Source of the DNA: Bacillus sp. DTU_2020_1000418_1_SI_GHA_SEK_038
Lineage (GTDB): Bacteria; Bacillota; Bacilli; Bacillales; Cytobacillaceae
DNA length: 64,000 nt
Direction of reading: 5' to 3'
NCBI RefSeq assembly: GCF_032341175.1
Contig: NZ_CP135435.1
Coordinates: 3,968,001-4,032,000 of the forward strand
How positions within the stretch are numbered: position 1 is the stretch's first letter; the number at the start of each line of letters is the position of its first letter. Position numbers and translations under genes: made by a program. A model generated the notes under the pieces. That model was not told where the DNA came from, ran no database searches, and saw only the letters and a list, made by a program, of their open reading frames with translations. Shown here in pieces: positions 35,901 through 44,599 of this stretch.

Positions 35901-36405
35901 CCTGGTCAATGACGGCAACCGTTACTGTATGCTTGCCAGCCAGCTTATGGGCTTGATTTAGGTTAAGCAAGTCAATGTGATATTGCTCGTTCACCTTCGG
36001 ATCAGGTACGCTTAATGGCTTGTACATTGCACTTGGATTGACTGAGTTCACATGGCTTAGGCCTTTATACTTTTGCATAACCTTTTGCAAATCTTTTTTA
36101 TTCTTTACCTTTACTACGGCATAATTTAAGGCTGGTATATTCGTAACAAGCGTACCGCCTGCCATTCTATGCTCTGCTGGAGACAAAGGCTTCGTATATT
36201 TTATAATGAATGTATCTTCACTCAAAGCCTTTTCCTTATACTGATCAAGCTTGCTTTGAAGCTGAGGATTGTTCACTTGAATAGCCGAGACATTCTGTAA
36301 TTGTTTAGGAGACTCCGCCGATGCTATCATGGAAGTTCCTAGATTACTAGAAAACAAGCCAAGCCCTACAGTAATTGTAAATGCATTCCTAACCCATTTC
36401 TTCAT
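32944..36405 (-). CDS. Large secreted S8 subtilisin-like protease
   Basis: 1153 residues from ATG 36405 (MKKWVRNAFT), with AAGGGGGA before it; the longer frame to 36462 lacks a site. A signal peptide (about 1-30) and an inhibitor-like propeptide (about 40-125) precede the S8 domain (about 130-420). The triad is VAVIDQGVDVHHPEL (Asp), DYHGTHVTGIIAG (His) and GTSMASPMVAGAA (Ser). The remaining 700 residues are several beta-rich pre-peptidase-like repeats, recognisable by DNDYFTF / DEDWFSV / DQDNFYF / DEDWYVL motifs. There is no anchor motif or shared wall domain. It may process or degrade surface proteins; no partner gene indicates the substrate. Confidence 0.9.
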   Translation of the reverse strand: MKKWVRNAFTITVGLGLFSSNLGTSMIASAESPKQLQNVSAIQVNNPQLQSKLDQYKEKALSEDTFIIKYTKPLSPAEHRMAGGTLVTNIPALNYAVVKVKNKKDLQKVMQKYKGLSHVNSVNPSAMYKPLSVPDPKVNEQYHIDLLNLNQAHKLAGKHTVTVAVIDQGVDVHHPELKGKLLPSYNAVNPMNQGTPDYHGTHVTGIIAGNKNNGIGGFGVNPNVKILPIDVFDRSWGAYDYSIAQGILHAVEKNVKVINMSIGGPMKSPLIEEAIKKALEKNITIVAAAGNTGDTMVSYPAAFEGVISVGSVDKSKKLSSFSSYGPSVDIVAPGDEVYAPIYEPEKLSSFREMSGTSMASPMVAGAASLLLSKHPNLTPSQVEYILEHTAQDLGDPGFDIKYGNGLVNPVAALNFDIKKLPSFTSKPWTDKEIEENAVPVDLAKTSEVKGAITKPFEEKWYSAQVKKGEYIQFSLEGSKQFDYKLMLNLQSQEGKDKLEVNHVMDGKTEGKLYKVPYTGTLSFGVKDVNGSYDDSNKQQSKYTISVKKHPVLPADESTFDEPINIELPYDTSKEKYTLIGEEGDNDYFTFTVEEEQVIKIDLSGIPGVDTSLSVYEIFKMPSPEEGGMEGEFELPALKEDEREPNFYANSKGKSEGESLSFLAQPGMDYSIKVSNKVSNYFGIFDFFINWGMIDEKQTPESSAIPYELKVQGKVLPPDEDSLPMMHIMDEDSSIEKQRELLLIERPAEEFDYVQMIKDGAQPYNINDEATGYLQTLEDEDWFSVTSEENGIYEFTLEKNNATVPMFGIYQVRTEKDRDGKEFSYMEQIASNEYSFWLTGSLENRLFAGFKKNETYYIKVNTNYYNGAISFDPYKFTSKLTVKNPQDKYEDNDKMEEVKNLPANVIEGNFSMPYDQDNFYFESKNDEIYGMTLERKQVSDQFKAQYPKELLSPFYGMFVVYEDTNKNRKLDDEEMRTAQYLEKGAMSGKTFGSFKTEKGKNYIFSVSAYFEWPNSFSLLPYVLSINPVNKNDEDKGSVVKNNIPSKPIALKAVSAKHLQAVGHLNAGIPYGDEDWYVLKLDKAAKGKIELQSGIEIDGVISLYKNGKLVATVDYYPEGDNEVLNFNLTKGTYHIKVRDVNGNATLTPYTLNVYK

Positions 36406-36506
36406 ATGATCCCCCTTCTCTTTTATAACCCTATAGTACATATATCTGTAAAAAAATAGCAAGAATTTCCATAACCAATCTTTTTATGAAATTCGACAAC
36501 TACCAT

Positions 36507-37706
36507 CTATCTTATTAAAATCCCTTTTACGATATGTTTAAAAATATGTTTTTTTCTCATTTGCTCGATTTCAGATCGCTCTATGTTTGATAGATTCAGA
36601 GGAATCATGATTTTTGGGCCCTCGCCTTGTTGTATTGAAGCAGGATTGTTTACAATGAGCTCTTCCTTTTCAACCCCAGATTCGATCTGTAGTTTATTGC
36701 CTGACGAGATTCCGGTTTGGATTTCTCGTTTTTCCAGGATTCCGCCTGATGCAATAACCCAGACAAAGGATTTCTTTTTCTGTTTGATAACGCTTTGATT
36801 CGGAACCACGATTGCTCCATTTACTTCTTTTGTAATTAATGTGACTTCGACATGGGATCCTTGGAGCAGGTCAGGGATTTCTTCATCCAACTGAACAGAA
36901 AATGGGTATAGACTTTCCTTTTCTGATTCGATGCGATCTGGTAATTTGTCGGCTTTCGTCAGTGTACCTTTTCCATTTATATGTTTAGAAGAAATGACGG
37001 CCGGAATCCCAGTTTCCACCTTCACTCTTTCATCCTCATTTAACTTTCCTTCAATCGTTGGAATAGCAGAACTAATCGTGATCAGCGGGTTATGCAGTCC
37101 GACATTGATTTCTTTGATGATCCCTTCAAACTCACTGACAACCGTTATTTTCCCTTCATTCGCTTGAATGGTCTTCAGCTCCTGCTCATGCTTATCAGCT
37201 GACTGCCTTAACAGGATAGCCTGTAATTCTTTTTCAAAAATATCCTGCTCAACACTATGTAAAATGGAAAGCCCAACAGCCTTTTCCTCATCATCAAAAT
37301 GTAAGGAATCCTTGTAATAGCGGAGCTCACTTATATGTCTATCTAATACTTCGATTTGATTTTCAATTTTGGCTTTCTCCGCTTCTATTCTCGCCATATC
37401 CCCTTCTAAATCAGCAGAAATATACTCAAATAACGGAGTCCCAGCTTCAACGGTTTCCCCCTTCTTTACAAAAAACTGCTTAAATGCCCCCATTTTTTGA
37501 TCATAATAATAATGATAGTCTTCCTGAGGAGCCACAATCCCTTTTTTATGTAAAGTTTCCTTGATGTCTTTTTCAACTGCCATTGAATAGCTTTTAATAA
37601 AGGCAGTGCGTTCAATTTTCGAATGATCTTTTACTATTAAAAACAAATTAACCAAGACTAATAGGAAAACACCAGCTGCTAAAACCATTTTGATCCGTTT
37701 CTTCAT
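36507..37706 (-). CDS. HlyD/RND-type adaptor (membrane-fusion) protein
   Basis: 399 residues. One N-terminal membrane helix (KMVLAAGVFLLVLVNLFLIV) is followed by a biotinyl-lipoyl half motif (GAFKQFFVKKGETVEAGTPLF), a coiled coil (about 110-185), a second half motif (EFEGIIKEINVGLHNPLITI) and beta-barrel domains (about 230-360). In Gram-positives such adaptors usually serve MacB-type ABC exporters. The neighbour is a YIP1-like membrane protein and no ABC ATPase or permease is adjacent, so the partner is missing from this window. The ATG follows GGCGGGGGTGAT. Confidence 0.78.
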   Translation of the reverse strand: MKKRIKMVLAAGVFLLVLVNLFLIVKDHSKIERTAFIKSYSMAVEKDIKETLHKKGIVAPQEDYHYYYDQKMGAFKQFFVKKGETVEAGTPLFEYISADLEGDMARIEAEKAKIENQIEVLDRHISELRYYKDSLHFDDEEKAVGLSILHSVEQDIFEKELQAILLRQSADKHEQELKTIQANEGKITVVSEFEGIIKEINVGLHNPLITISSAIPTIEGKLNEDERVKVETGIPAVISSKHINGKGTLTKADKLPDRIESEKESLYPFSVQLDEEIPDLLQGSHVEVTLITKEVNGAIVVPNQSVIKQKKKSFVWVIASGGILEKREIQTGISSGNKLQIESGVEKEELIVNNPASIQQGEGPKIMIPLNLSNIERSEIEQMRKKHIFKHIVKGILIR

Positions 37707-37723
37707 TTTGCATCACCCCCGCC

Positions 37724-38386
37724 TTAAATGAGCTTCTCAATCTCAAGATAGGATAACAAGGCAGACACAAGCCAAATGACAAGATGAGCGAGAATGATAA
37801 CTAGCAGGACTGTCTTCGGGCTTCTTTCACTCAATCCTTTTAACGCCTTATATTGGAAAAAAATCGCCCAAACAGTGAACAGTGAAATCTGGGAAAAGAA
37901 ATAAACTAAAATACTGCTGGATGTTAAGTAGGCAGCTATGACACCAAAGGAAAAAGGAGAAGCCTCCGGACCAATTCCAAGCCAAATATGAAATGGTAGT
38001 AATACGGCCTTTTCCAATAAAAGAATACAAAGTACAAATAGCTGAACGACGACTATTTTCTTGTAAGACATATCGAGAATAGCCCAAAGAATCACAGAAA
38101 ATCCAAAAAGGACTAGCATCGAGAAGATCATTCCCCATATTAGACGACCAACTGTGGCAAAAAGTTTCTCCATTTCAAATTCTTGCCTGCTTAAATCTGT
38201 TATTTCTTTTGTCAGGAAATCCATACCGATCCCCAAATAGCCGCTAAACGTAAACAAAATTGTACTTAGCAAGGTCAGCAAAATAACCTTTTTCCACAAC
38301 CCTCTTATCGCCTCAGCCCTCATGATTTGATAGGAGAATGTGTTTGGGGACAAAAGCCCCTTCAATAGGTGCACGTAATAAACCAT
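37724..38386 (-). CDS. YIP1-like polytopic membrane protein
   Basis: 220 residues with about five hydrophobic helices (for example VILLTLLSTILFTFSGYLGI and VLLVIILAHLVIWLVSALLS). The arrangement fits YIP1-family proteins, which in Firmicutes are often coded beside HlyD-type adaptors and ABC exporters. It lies 17 bp before the adaptor gene, which indicates co-transcription. Function is unknown; I infer an accessory part of an export or envelope-stress system. Confidence 0.65.
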   Translation of the reverse strand: MVYYVHLLKGLLSPNTFSYQIMRAEAIRGLWKKVILLTLLSTILFTFSGYLGIGMDFLTKEITDLSRQEFEMEKLFATVGRLIWGMIFSMLVLFGFSVILWAILDMSYKKIVVVQLFVLCILLLEKAVLLPFHIWLGIGPEASPFSFGVIAAYLTSSSILVYFFSQISLFTVWAIFFQYKALKGLSERSPKTVLLVIILAHLVIWLVSALLSYLEIEKLI

Positions 38387-38640
38387 GGGCGTACCTCCAA
38401 ATATAAGCTACCTATCATTCTAGCTGATTAACGGAAACAATTCCCCTAATAACCCCATAGTTTGAAAAAAATGGGTATAAAATCACAGTGCTATTACTTC
38501 TGGTATATTTTGAAGATGAGTTTGAAGGATTTATCAGTCGAATTGAGGAGAATGCGGCCAATTTTATTAATTTTTGATCCAGTTTAAGAGGTGTTGTCAG
38601 TCGATAAAGAAGATTGCGGTCTACTATTAAGTTGTCAACC

Positions 38641-38918
38641 AGTTTAAGTGGTTTTTTATTCGAAAATGAGGATAGTAGGCCTACTATATTAATCTTTGTC
38701 AGCCAGTTTAAGTGGTTTTTTATTCGAAAATGAGGATAGTAGGCCTACTATATTAATCTTTGTCAGCCAGTTTAATCGGTTTTTCATTCGAAAAAGTGGA
38801 TTGGGGCCAACTAATTAATCTTTGTCAGCCAGTTTAAGTGGTTTGTCAGCCAGTTTGGGGCATTTGTCAGCCAATTCGAGGAGGTTGTCAGCCAAATTTG
38901 ATGGTTTGTCAGCCAATC
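38641..38918. repeat. 64-bp tandem repeat merging into TTTGTCAGCCAG cluster 2
   Basis: Copies starting AGTTTAAGTGG lie at 38641, 38705, 38769 and 38831. The first two are nearly identical and each contains the perfect 16-bp palindrome ATAGTAGGCCTACTAT (38672-38687 and 38736-38751). Each unit ends with the TTTGTCAGCCAG motif, and from 38821 the motif continues alone at about 21-bp spacing. No gene is visible in 38387-38968. Confidence 0.9.
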
Positions 38919-38933
38919 GGATATTTCCCCCTT

Positions 38934-38970
38934 AAAAAAGGAAAACCACTGGTAAAAGCCCCGTGGTTTT
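38934..38970 (-). terminator. Terminator of the glucosaminidase gene
   Basis: AAAACCAC and GTGGTTTT form the stem around a 13-base loop, overlapping the stop codon and followed on the - strand by CCTTTTTT. Confidence 0.75.
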
Positions 38971-40108
38971 AATGATTAGAATAAGACTGTTTCTGCTTAT
39001 CATAGTTTAAATAATAACCGCCGCCTAGATCCAGCTTATTATTTTGGATCGCATAAACTCTAAATACTTGACCCCTTTTCAGCGTTCTCGCTACACTCCC
39101 ATTAGAATCATAGAGCGAGCTATCGGCGTTGATTTGAATCGTCCCTTTATAGAAGGAAACCCCTGCATTCCTTTGAATATAATAGCCGCCGCCAACATAA
39201 TAAGCATTGTTATCAAAGCTAAACACTTTAATGAGCTCACCTGGTACTAACTTTCGATGAACTTTCCCATCTGGACGGTACAAATTGATATCTTTATTTT
39301 TAATATGCAATCTTCCAATATAGACACTCATTTTACTGCTGTTAGCGGCAATATAATAATTTCCGCCCAGATTATAGTTGTTTCCTATTGTTCCAAACAC
39401 TTTATATGAATACCCTTTTTTCAGCGTCTTAGCAACGGATCCGTCAGGACTGATTAGCGGCATATCCGCTTTCAAATAGACGGCAGCTGCAGGTAGCTTG
39501 GATGTCCATTGACTGCCTACATTTGGAATTTCTAAGTTAATTCTCTTCATCTCTGAAAAAATTGCTAGAATCCGCTCTCCGTAAAATTCTCCTGGCACCG
39601 CCCAGCGATTATTCAAATCCGTCCAGTATGGAGCAATTCCCCGCTTTACATAATCAAAACGCGGATCAATTTTTTCTGTTACAAGAGGGTCGTTATTTGC
39701 ATAGGCCTTCAAATGCTGAATCTGTGCTCTTACCCCTTCCTCAGGTTTGTTGAAATAGGCCCCTTGTGCACCGCCCCCAACTGCCCCAATCCCAGAGTAG
39801 TTATTTTGCTCAGGCAGAACATCTTTCCCATATTGAAAATAGCCTGTTTCCAGAATCGCTTGGGCAAAAGCAATATCCCCGCGAATCCCCTCTTGGCGAC
39901 CTAAAGATAGATATAAATCTGCTAATCTATAAATATCAACAGTCGTTAATTTAGGTTCAGGATACTTTAATAGGACAAAATCGCCCATTTGTTTGGCGGT
40001 GAGGATGGAGCTTCCGCTTATGGATACCTTTTCATCAGAAGCTTGTACCGGAGCATATGAGACGAAGCTTAACAGTAAAACAAACAGCAAAACATAAACT
40101 TTTTTCAT
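38969..40108 (-). CDS. Secreted glucosaminidase (GH73-type) with three C-terminal repeats
   Basis: 379 residues. A signal peptide (ending APVQA) precedes a mannosyl-glycoprotein endo-beta-N-acetylglucosaminidase-type domain (about 60-195) with RGDIAFAQAILETGYF (catalytic-type Glu) and EQNNYSGIGAVGGG. The C-terminal half holds three repeats of about 50 residues with the pattern I.LY.PDG...R.L..G....V......Y.LGGGYYI. They echo the shared domain of the neighbouring wall enzymes and the SLAP-type surface modules of lactobacilli. ATG 40108 is six bases after AGGGAG; GTG 40111 is an alternative. It likely cuts glycan strands during wall turnover. Confidence 0.85.
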   Translation of the reverse strand: MKKVYVLLFVLLLSFVSYAPVQASDEKVSISGSSILTAKQMGDFVLLKYPEPKLTTVDIYRLADLYLSLGRQEGIRGDIAFAQAILETGYFQYGKDVLPEQNNYSGIGAVGGGAQGAYFNKPEEGVRAQIQHLKAYANNDPLVTEKIDPRFDYVKRGIAPYWTDLNNRWAVPGEFYGERILAIFSEMKRINLEIPNVGSQWTSKLPAAAVYLKADMPLISPDGSVAKTLKKGYSYKVFGTIGNNYNLGGNYYIAANSSKMSVYIGRLHIKNKDINLYRPDGKVHRKLVPGELIKVFSFDNNAYYVGGGYYIQRNAGVSFYKGTIQINADSSLYDSNGSVARTLKRGQVFRVYAIQNNKLDLGGGYYLNYDKQKQSYSNH

Positions 40109-40327
40109 CACTTTCTCCCTTAAAAACTATTTTTTCATTTCGTAGTTTCTATTTTACACTTTTGACAGTAGCAGTAAAGGGAATTGGAGCTTTATTAAAA
40201 TAGGGAAATTTAGACTATTTGTATAGTGTTTCCTTTTTTTGAAAAAATGCAAAATTGGGAAACTATTTGACCTTTGTTTCCACTTTTCCCTAAAAAACCG
40301 TAAAATTAGGAAACTATTTTATAAAGC

Positions 40328-40360
40328 AAAAAGCAGAGAGCCGCTGCACCCTCCGCTTTT
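40328..40360 (-). terminator. Probable terminator after the nucleotidase gene
   Basis: On the - strand AAAGCGGAG pairs with CTCTGCTTT around a GC-rich loop and TTTTT follows; the stem is imperfect. Confidence 0.5.
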
Positions 40361-40370
40361 ACTAAGCGCC

Positions 40371-42224
40371 TTACTTATTCAATTCTGCTAATTTCTTCTT
40401 AGAAGGTGTTTCATATTTAACAAAGCCTTCCATCTTCGTCACATAATGACCTCCGCCAACTCCGTACTGGCCGAAGTGCTGGCTGTCATAGTTGTAAACT
40501 CGATATTTTTCACCTGGGTTTAATACACGGACAAAAGTAAGCTTGTTGTTTGCATCTTTCTTCCATAGATTAATTGGCTTTTCAATGATCACTCGGCCAA
40601 TTTGACCTTTTTTCATTAATAGGCCATCCCAGTAAACTTTTGGAGCTGGGTTTGTTTCTTCTTTTGGTTCTTCTTTTTCAATCGGCTTTGCCACAATACG
40701 GGCTTCGTATTTTGTATTAACCGTTCCAAGCTTTTGGATATAAGCAATGAGCGCCTCATCTAGAGCAGGGAACTCATTTTCGATTGGGCTGTCTTTAAAG
40801 GAAGTATACTCATCGCCGCCTGCAGCCATGAAATCGTTAGTTGCAACAACATATTGTTTACTCATATCAACAGGCTGCCCATTAATTTTCATAGAATGAA
40901 CACGCTCGCCCACTTTTTGTGCCGTATCAATTGCAAATGACAAACCACTGACGTGAGGGAATGCACCTTTTGACTCTGGATATGAATCGACTCCATTTTC
41001 AAGTCCAGCTTTAATTTGTGCTCCTGTTAACTTTTTCGTAACGATGTAGTTTCCGAATGGCAATACTGTTACGACTTCGCCTTTCGTAATATCTCCTTCA
41101 TTGATGGATGCTCGAATCCCACCACCATTAGTAATCGCTACATCAGCACCTGTCATATCGACCATCGCATCAGTAATCAAGTTTCCAAGATTCGTTCCGC
41201 CTGTACGAACTTGTTCACGTTCGCCATCCAGCTTCACTGCTGTCTTTCCGATTACTTCTGATAAAATTTCTTCTTGTGCTGCTTGAATATCTTTAATCAC
41301 CTTTTCCACTTCTGGATCTGGTTTTACATCAGCTGTTTCTTCTTTTTTGATTAATCTTGCTTTTTTGCCAGTTAATTTCTTACCTTCAAATGTTAGCTCA
41401 ACAACACCAAGATTTTTCGTATACTCACCTGAGCTTACGATTAACGTATCATTTTCACCTTGTAATCCCTCTACAAGAGTAGAGTGGCTGTGACCATCAA
41501 CAATCAAGTCGATTCCAGGTGCACCTTTAGCTACTTTAATAGATGTATCTGTACTGGATTCATCGATACCTAAGTGTGTAACAGCAATGATCATATCAAC
41601 ATTTAGACCTTTTAATTCTTTTACCATTGCCTGAGCTTCAACAACCGGATCTGTAAAAGTTAAACCCTCAACATTCTTCGGGTGTGTTTTATAATGTGTT
41701 TCTGGAGTGGATAAGCCAAAAATCCCTAGTTTAATGCCGTCTACTTCCTTAATAACATAAGGCTTTAATAGCAATGAGCCATCCGCTTTACGAACGTTCG
41801 CACTTAAAACTGGGAAAACTACTTTCTTTTCTAACTCTAGCAGTCTCTCATATCCATAGTTAAAATCATGGTTACCTGCAGCCATTCCATCATAGCCTAC
41901 TTTATTCATCACTTCTGCAACGCTCTCCCCTTTGCTAAGGGTGGCAAAAGTTGTCCCGTGAAGTGTGTCCCCAGCATCTAATAAAAGAGTGTTTGGATTT
42001 TCACTTTCAAATTGCTTCACAAGAGTCGAAATCTTTGCGAACCCCATTCCATCAAGGCTGCTTTCCTCTACGCGTCCATGTGAATCATTCGTATGCAAAA
42101 TCGTAATTTTCTTTGTGTCCGCATTCGCAGTTCCTTCCGCGTTAACGTGAAACTGTCCTCCAAATCCGGACCAGACTACTAATGATGAAACTAATACAGC
42201 AAAACCCTTTTTCAACCTTTGCAT
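40371..42224 (-). CDS. Secreted 5'-nucleotidase / cyclic phosphodiesterase with wall domain
   Basis: 617 residues. A signal peptide (about 1-29) precedes a calcineurin-like metallophosphatase domain (about 38-290) with ILHTNDSHGRV, LDAGDTLHGT, AAGNHDFNYG, VTHLG and DGHSHS. A 5'-nucleotidase C-terminal domain follows (about 325-500: RTGGTNLGNLITDAM, ITNGGGIRASI, TNDFMAAGGDEY). The last 85 residues are the shared wall domain (VYWDGLLMKKGQIGRV, KPINLWKKD, GQYGVGGGHYV). Enzymes of this class recover phosphate and nucleosides from extracellular nucleotides. Two 20-bp palindromes lie 107-148 bp upstream of its start and may be operators. Confidence 0.92.
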   Translation of the reverse strand: MQRLKKGFAVLVSSLVVWSGFGGQFHVNAEGTANADTKKITILHTNDSHGRVEESSLDGMGFAKISTLVKQFESENPNTLLLDAGDTLHGTTFATLSKGESVAEVMNKVGYDGMAAGNHDFNYGYERLLELEKKVVFPVLSANVRKADGSLLLKPYVIKEVDGIKLGIFGLSTPETHYKTHPKNVEGLTFTDPVVEAQAMVKELKGLNVDMIIAVTHLGIDESSTDTSIKVAKGAPGIDLIVDGHSHSTLVEGLQGENDTLIVSSGEYTKNLGVVELTFEGKKLTGKKARLIKKEETADVKPDPEVEKVIKDIQAAQEEILSEVIGKTAVKLDGEREQVRTGGTNLGNLITDAMVDMTGADVAITNGGGIRASINEGDITKGEVVTVLPFGNYIVTKKLTGAQIKAGLENGVDSYPESKGAFPHVSGLSFAIDTAQKVGERVHSMKINGQPVDMSKQYVVATNDFMAAGGDEYTSFKDSPIENEFPALDEALIAYIQKLGTVNTKYEARIVAKPIEKEEPKEETNPAPKVYWDGLLMKKGQIGRVIIEKPINLWKKDANNKLTFVRVLNPGEKYRVYNYDSQHFGQYGVGGGHYVTKMEGFVKYETPSKKKLAELNK

Positions 42225-42330
42225 GGCTTACCTCCTATTAGTTTTTACTTCTTCCATAGTATTATATATTAATATTATTAATTAATGGTAAGTAATTTGT
42301 AAATTTAGTATATTTTTCCTATAAATCTAT

Positions 42331-42372
42331 CTAACTAAACGTTTGATTAGTTTTAATTAAACGATTGATTAA
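42331..42372. promoter_or_regulatory. Two adjacent 20-bp palindromes upstream of the nucleotidase gene
   Basis: CTAACTAAACGTTTGATTAG (42331-42350) and TTAATTAAACGATTGATTAA (42353-42372) are near-perfect palindromes of the same class as those at 57029-57345. Their symmetry and length suit a TetR-family operator. No such regulator gene is in the window. Confidence 0.55.
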
Positions 42373-42409
42373 TAAAATATAATTACCAAGAATGCTGACG
42401 GGCAAACTT

Positions 42410-42439
42410 AAAGGCGGATGAAAGAATCCATCCGCCTTT
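42410..42439. other. Orphan GC-rich hairpin
   Basis: AAGGCGGATG and CATCCGCCTT form a perfect 10-bp stem with an 8-base loop. No gene lies close before it and no T run follows, so it may be a remnant terminator. Confidence 0.5.
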
Positions 42440-42588
42440 GAAGACTACTATATTTCTTTTACACTTCTAAAACTTTTACCTATTTTAACTCTTTATAACG
42501 AACAGTTTGGTTTTATCATATACGATAAATTTAAATAGCCAAATTATAGAAATAGTTCTCAATGAAGTGCGCCAAACCTCATCTACCC

Positions 42589-42770
42589 GGACATTGGTTC
42601 CGTTGATATCAAAAAAGGTTGTTTTTCAAGGCGGTAACGGACACTGGTTCCGCTGATACATGAAAAGAACGCTATTTTTCTCCTATTTTTTATAATTAAC
42701 GGATTCTGTGTCCTATTCATCCGATGAAGATATGATTTTTATAGAAATAAAGGAATCTCTGTCCGCTAAT
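42589..42770. repeat. Degenerate CGGACA...GGTTCCG repeats, period near 50 bp
   Basis: GGACATTGGTTCCGTTGATA at 42589, a second copy at 42639 and weaker copies near 42691 and 42752. Related sequence occurs at 57472-57650 in the reverse sense. No gene was seen in the 920-bp gap 42225-43144. Confidence 0.6.
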
Positions 42771-43144
42771 GATAAAAATCCAGTGCGACAATCTGTTCAA
42801 CGCTCAAGGCTCTCTAATCGATTTCAGGTGTTCATTGATTTTGGTTCTAAATGGGTATTTCATAGTTTTATACACTTTATCAGAGTTATTTATTCGTAGA
42901 GTAACCTTTAAATTAGGGAAGGCCCTCCTGCTCAGAATGCATGAGAGCCGTCCCTATGCTTTAATTTTAATTCTCCACACCCATATCACTCTTCTTCACA
43001 AATTCCAAACGATGAGGAAAGAATAAGAGCATTTTAACAAATTCCGACTTTACTTTTTCCTGTACAATTGGACAGCAATTCTCTAGTATAACTACTTATC
43101 AAGAACAACTCTGGCTGCCAGCAATCCAGCTCGTCCATTTAAAG

Positions 43145-44275
43145 TCATATATCTTTAAGTAATCTATTTACTCCCTCAATATCAAAATTCTTATAGCCTT
43201 GAATTCTCCCCCACTCAACCATATATTTATGGTCAGGATGCAGGGGATCGGCTAAAATTTTTAAAAACTCTTCAAATCCATAATTCCCTCCAACATCTTC
43301 TGGAGGTGTGTTTCCTTCACCTTTAAGGCAAACAGGATAGTTGGCATGGTAATTGTCAATGACTTTTTCCACCTCAACATCATGCTGCCAATTATCCCCA
43401 AAATCGTAGTTATATTTCAGACTTTTATATGCTGGGATATATTCAGATAGCTCTATATCAGTGTCAAGCTTCATATCCACTTCATTCGGATAGGCAAAGG
43501 CTTCTTCATTACATACAAGATTTATTACTGGCTTATACCCCTCCTGATGATAAGCGGAATGATTTTTGGATAAAACATGTCCAGATGTTTCACTATTATA
43601 AATGTAAAATTCATGGAGATGATAATTCCGCCAACCGAAGGCTGCCTGTAAAATGTCGTGGAGGTTGTTAAATGTTTTATTGATTGGAACGAGTATTCTT
43701 CGCCAAACATGACCCTTTTCAAGCCTTAGTGTGACTTTAAGCTGAACCGCATTCATCATAAAAATAGGTTTACCTGCGAATACCTCGAGGTCCTTATACA
43801 ACTCTTCATTCGGCAAAATATATTTATTTTTCCCATCACCCATAAGAAAGCGGCTGACTCGCATACTCATCCTTGTATTGAAGATAGAATCGTTTTCCAA
43901 TAGCTCCTCTAAAAAATAAACATATTCACAAGCCTTATTCATTCTTGCAACAGAGGTACGGTCCTTTGTTTTCGTATAGGTTACTTCCTTTGAATGCAGG
44001 AGATATTTATCTATCACCTCTTCCGTGATTCCCTCTTCTATTAAAGTCTTACGGATTCCTTGTAATACAATTTCATCAAGATTTTTAAAATCCTTCGCTT
44101 TCAGTCCATGCAAAACGACCACATACCTATTTTTATCATTCACAAGAACGAGAGTCTTCCTGCGATTTAGAGTGATTAAATGGGCATGCCATGAAAAAAG
44201 CGGTTCTTCCTCTTCCTGGGTTTCAGGCTTGATTCCAAGCTGATCTAATAGTTTTTTTGTACATTGAATGAGCAT
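43145..44275 (-). CDS. Plasmid pRiA4b ORF-3 family protein
   Basis: 376 residues. The C-terminal half (about 175-370) is the pRiA4b ORF-3/IS1096-associated domain: QLKVTLRLEKGHVWRRILVP, FNNLHDILQAAFGWRNYHLHEF, LKYNYDFGDNWQHDVEVE and ENVGGNYGFEEF-like end. The N-terminal half (LFSWHAHLITLNRRKTLVLVND) matches the DUF6933 type often fused to it. It is cytoplasmic with no catalytic motif that I can name. The family is widespread and of unknown function. It stands alone between repeat-bearing gaps. Confidence 0.85.
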   Translation of the reverse strand: MLIQCTKKLLDQLGIKPETQEEEEPLFSWHAHLITLNRRKTLVLVNDKNRYVVVLHGLKAKDFKNLDEIVLQGIRKTLIEEGITEEVIDKYLLHSKEVTYTKTKDRTSVARMNKACEYVYFLEELLENDSIFNTRMSMRVSRFLMGDGKNKYILPNEELYKDLEVFAGKPIFMMNAVQLKVTLRLEKGHVWRRILVPINKTFNNLHDILQAAFGWRNYHLHEFYIYNSETSGHVLSKNHSAYHQEGYKPVINLVCNEEAFAYPNEVDMKLDTDIELSEYIPAYKSLKYNYDFGDNWQHDVEVEKVIDNYHANYPVCLKGEGNTPPEDVGGNYGFEEFLKILADPLHPDHKYMVEWGRIQGYKNFDIEGVNRLLKDI

Positions 44276-44407
44276 TGGTTTGACTCTCCTTTACAGATTT
44301 CCTACAAATCCTAATTTAGATTATACAGGAATACACTAATTAACTAAAAAACGGAAACATTGCATCCTTTTACGATTAATAATCATCTCATTTCATGTTA
44401 AAAAGCA

Positions 44408-44509
44408 TATTGTCAGCCAATTTGGATGGTTTATCAGCCATTTTAGCAGTTTGTCAGCCAGATTAGCCTGTTTATCAGCCAAATCATGACGTTTATCAGC
44501 CAATTTGTC
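44408..44509. repeat. TTTGTCAGCCAA repeat cluster 3
   Basis: Five copies of (G/A)TCAGCCA-type units spaced about 21-24 bp. Together with a terminator they are all that is visible in 44276-44599. Confidence 0.85.
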
Positions 44510-44563
44510 AAATCCAAAAGTGATTCGATTAATTTTTCCTAATTAAGCACACAGCAAAAAAAA

Positions 44564-44594
44564 ACGGATCAGCGCCATCGCACCGATCCGTTTT
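44564..44594 (-). terminator. Terminator after the peptide-binding protein gene
   Basis: AAAACGGATC and GATCCGTTTT form a 10-bp stem, followed on the - strand by a T run. Confidence 0.85.
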
Positions 44595-44599
44595 CAACA

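Noticed and set aside
40180..40320. Regulatory array upstream of the glucosaminidase gene
   Set aside because: GGAAACTATTT-type repeats with a period near 48 bp are visible but too degenerate and few to call as a feature.
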